Shown here: one piece after another, positions 62,600 to 64,000 of the stretch
Layout: each line of letters opens with the position of its first letter
Position numbering within the stretch: position 1 is the first letter of the stretch
Assembly: GCF_003352005.1 (NCBI RefSeq)
Contig: NZ_CP024848.1
Span: forward strand, 3,357,001 to 3,421,000
Direction: 5' to 3'
Origin: Oceanobacillus zhaokaii
GTDB lineage: Bacteria > Bacillota > Bacilli > Bacillales > Amphibacillaceae
Length of the DNA: 64,000 nucleotides
Notes under the pieces: generated by a model
What the model was told of the DNA's origin: nothing
Databases searched by the model: none
What the model saw: only the letters and a program-made list of their open reading frames with translations
Made by a program: the position numbers and the translations under genes

Positions 62600-63433
62600 T
62601 CATTTAATTCCTGATTGTGTAATCCCTTTAATCAATTGCTTTTGTCCAATTAAGAAGACGATAAGAATTGGTAAGGTTGCGATTGTAGTTAATGCCATTA
62701 ATTTACCGTAAGATGAAGTAAAACTTCCTTGTTGCATAATAGCAATTCCTGTTGTTAGTGTTCTCATTTCTGGTGAATTTGTTGCTACTAATGGCCATAA
62801 GAAGTCATTATAGATCGTCATAAATGAGAAGATTGCTAGAGTCCACATAATTGGTTTGGCGGATGGCAGAACAACTTTTGTGAAGATTTGCCACTTATTC
62901 GCACCATCCAAATGTGCTGCTTCTTCCAATTCTTTTGGAAACCCTTTAAAAAATTGATATAACAGGAATACACCAAAGGCATTCGCAGTATAAGGTAAAA
63001 TTAATACAGCATAGGTGTTTAATAGATTTACACTACTAAATTGTAAATACATTGGTAAAAAAGTAATAACAAATGGAATCATCAATGTACTAATAAATAA
63101 TGGAAAGAGGAACTTTTTAAACGGAACATTCAGTCTAGCAAGTCCATATGCTGCCATTGCATCAATAGCAACAATGATTAATGTACCTACAATCCCTGAA
63201 AATACTGAGTTGAACATCCATCTGAAAACCTGAACATCAAGTCCTTGTCCAGATAGGATATATGTAAAGTTTTCCCAAGTGAATTCTTCTGGAATAAAAT
63301 TTAATCCCCCAGCGATTGCTTCAAAGTCTGTTTTAAATGCTGTTGAGAACATCCAAAGGAGAGGAATGATAAAGACGACTGCAAGAATGGTTGCAATAAT
63401 GATCAACAATGCTGTATTTCTTTTCTTTTTCAT
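62600..63433 (-). CDS. Carbohydrate ABC transporter permease (MalG type)
   Basis: A 277-residue six-helix permease with the EAA loop PKELEEAAHLDGANKWQIFTKVVLPSAKPI (about 183-212). It begins directly at the end of the partner permease gene and lies 17 bases before the GH2 gene, so importer and glycosidase are one operon. Confidence 0.93.
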   Translation of the reverse strand: MKKKRNTALLIIIATILAVVFIIPLLWMFSTAFKTDFEAIAGGLNFIPEEFTWENFTYILSGQGLDVQVFRWMFNSVFSGIVGTLIIVAIDAMAAYGLARLNVPFKKFLFPLFISTLMIPFVITFLPMYLQFSSVNLLNTYAVLILPYTANAFGVFLLYQFFKGFPKELEEAAHLDGANKWQIFTKVVLPSAKPIMWTLAIFSFMTIYNDFLWPLVATNSPEMRTLTTGIAIMQQGSFTSSYGKLMALTTIATLPILIVFLIGQKQLIKGITQSGIK

Positions 63434-64000
63434 TTAAGCCTCCCCCTTTTCTTTCTTATTAGAGATTTTAAATTGAACTGCTGAAATAATGATCATAATT
63501 AAAGCCATTAATACAGCCATTGCTGATGCGGTTCCTATTTCTCTTTGAGAAAAGGCCTGATTAACAATTCCCATAAGTAATACTTCAGTTGAATCACCAG
63601 GTCCACCTTCTGTCATTAAAAGTGGTTGTCCATATACGTTAAATGATTGTATCGTTGACATTAATATTGTGAAAAGCATCGCTGGTCTAATCGAAGGAAG
63701 CGTGATGCTGATAAGTTGTTTCCAAGCACCAGCTCCATCGATGGAAGCTGCTTCATATAGTTCCTCTGGCACTTCATTTAAAGCATTGATGAAGATAATC
63801 ATATTAAACCCGATTGTCCACCATACTGTAGCACCTGCTAATGAAACCCATGCAAATGGCTGTTTTGTCAGCCAAGGTATTGAGTCAAACCCAAGATTCA
63901 TCAGAAAATTATTGATTAATCCTGCATTTGTATCTAACATCCATAAAAAGATAATGGAAACAACGGACACTGATATTGCATATGGAATAAAGAATATTGT
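63434..64000 (-). CDS. Carbohydrate ABC transporter permease (MalF type), cut by window end
   Basis: The reading stays open to base 64000 (TIFFIPYAISVSVVSIIFLWML...), so the N-terminus lies outside. The visible C-terminal part, about 189 residues, has the EAA loop PEELYEAASIDGAGAWKQLISITLPSIRPA and helices 3-6. It forms the channel with the MalG-type protein that follows; the binding protein should be further upstream. Confidence 0.92.
   Translation of the reverse strand, partial: TIFFIPYAISVSVVSIIFLWMLDTNAGLINNFLMNLGFDSIPWLTKQPFAWVSLAGATVWWTIGFNMIIFINALNEVPEELYEAASIDGAGAWKQLISITLPSIRPAMLFTILMSTIQSFNVYGQPLLMTEGGPGDSTEVLLMGIVNQAFSQREIGTASAMAVLMALIMIIISAVQFKISNKKEKGEA

Overview
The window looks like a chromosomal segment of a low-GC Gram-positive bacterium of the family Bacillaceae. 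The evidence is AT-rich DNA, strong AGGAGG-type ribosome sites with frequent GTG/TTG starts, TTGACA/TATAAT promoters, CcpA-type cre boxes, a YwqC-YwqD-YwqE tyrosine-phosphorylation module, a YesM/YesN sensor pair and a Bacillus-type iol operon. A halotolerant genus such as Oceanobacillus, Virgibacillus or Gracilibacillus would fit, but the genus is a guess. Nearly every gene is on the minus strand, so the biological order runs from high to low coordinates. No rRNA, tRNA, CRISPR array, prophage or intact insertion sequence was seen.

Region 1 (1-16148, minus) is a capsule or exopolysaccharide locus of the Wzx/Wzy type. It reads YwqC-like chain-length modulator, YwqD-like tyrosine kinase, YwqE-like phosphatase, an orphan LuxR-type response regulator and a CapD/WbpM-like nucleotide-sugar dehydratase. 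A roughly 530-base poorly explained gap follows. Then comes a visibly more AT-rich cassette: acetyltransferase, Wzy polymerase, Wzx flippase, CapK/PaaK-like adenylate enzyme and heparinase II/III-like protein. After it come a GT4 glycosyltransferase, UDP-ManNAc dehydrogenase, UDP-GlcNAc 2-epimerase and the first codons of an initiating sugar transferase, cut by the window edge. The last enzymes predict a ManNAcA-containing polymer.

Region 2 (16565-25893) starts with a divergent LysM/NlpC-P60 cell-wall hydrolase, an EamA exporter and a small unknown gene. It continues with a catabolite-controlled sugar ABC importer plus sugar-phosphate isomerase, an SDR oxidoreductase with its own cre promoter, and a DUF7010-like membrane protein. 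Two copies of an 88-base double-hairpin repeat lie here (18865-18952 and 22558-22645).

Region 3 (26060-50250, minus) is a large inositol-catabolism island. The main unit is iolA-iolB-iolC-iolD-(iolG-like)-iolE-symporter-iolG-iolJ, with a sigma-A promoter at 45810-45838 and a terminator at 34612-34643. Downstream are a zinc alcohol dehydrogenase plus another IolG-like dehydrogenase, a decayed iolG copy, an AraC regulator and a ribose-type ABC importer with a TIM-barrel isomerase. Upstream are an MFS transporter, a tautomerase and two paralogous DeoR/IolR-type regulators. The second regulator's candidate promoter has the same -35/cre/-10 layout as that of iolA.

Region 4 (50295-64000) is a second carbohydrate island: mannose-6-phosphate isomerase, ROK fructokinase, a three-gene sugar ABC importer and an overlapping three-gene sensor system (type-1 sugar-binding protein, YesM kinase, YesN regulator). 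A Cof-type HAD phosphatase and a GH2 glycosidase with two ABC permeases follow; the last permease is cut by the window end.

Nothing here is clearly a new defence or mobile system. The most unusual items are the double-hairpin repeat, the heparinase/CapK pair in the capsule cassette, the operator-like sequences around iolA, the heptamer repeat before a DeoR gene, the fossil iolG and a 54-codon ORF overlapping the GH2 stop.
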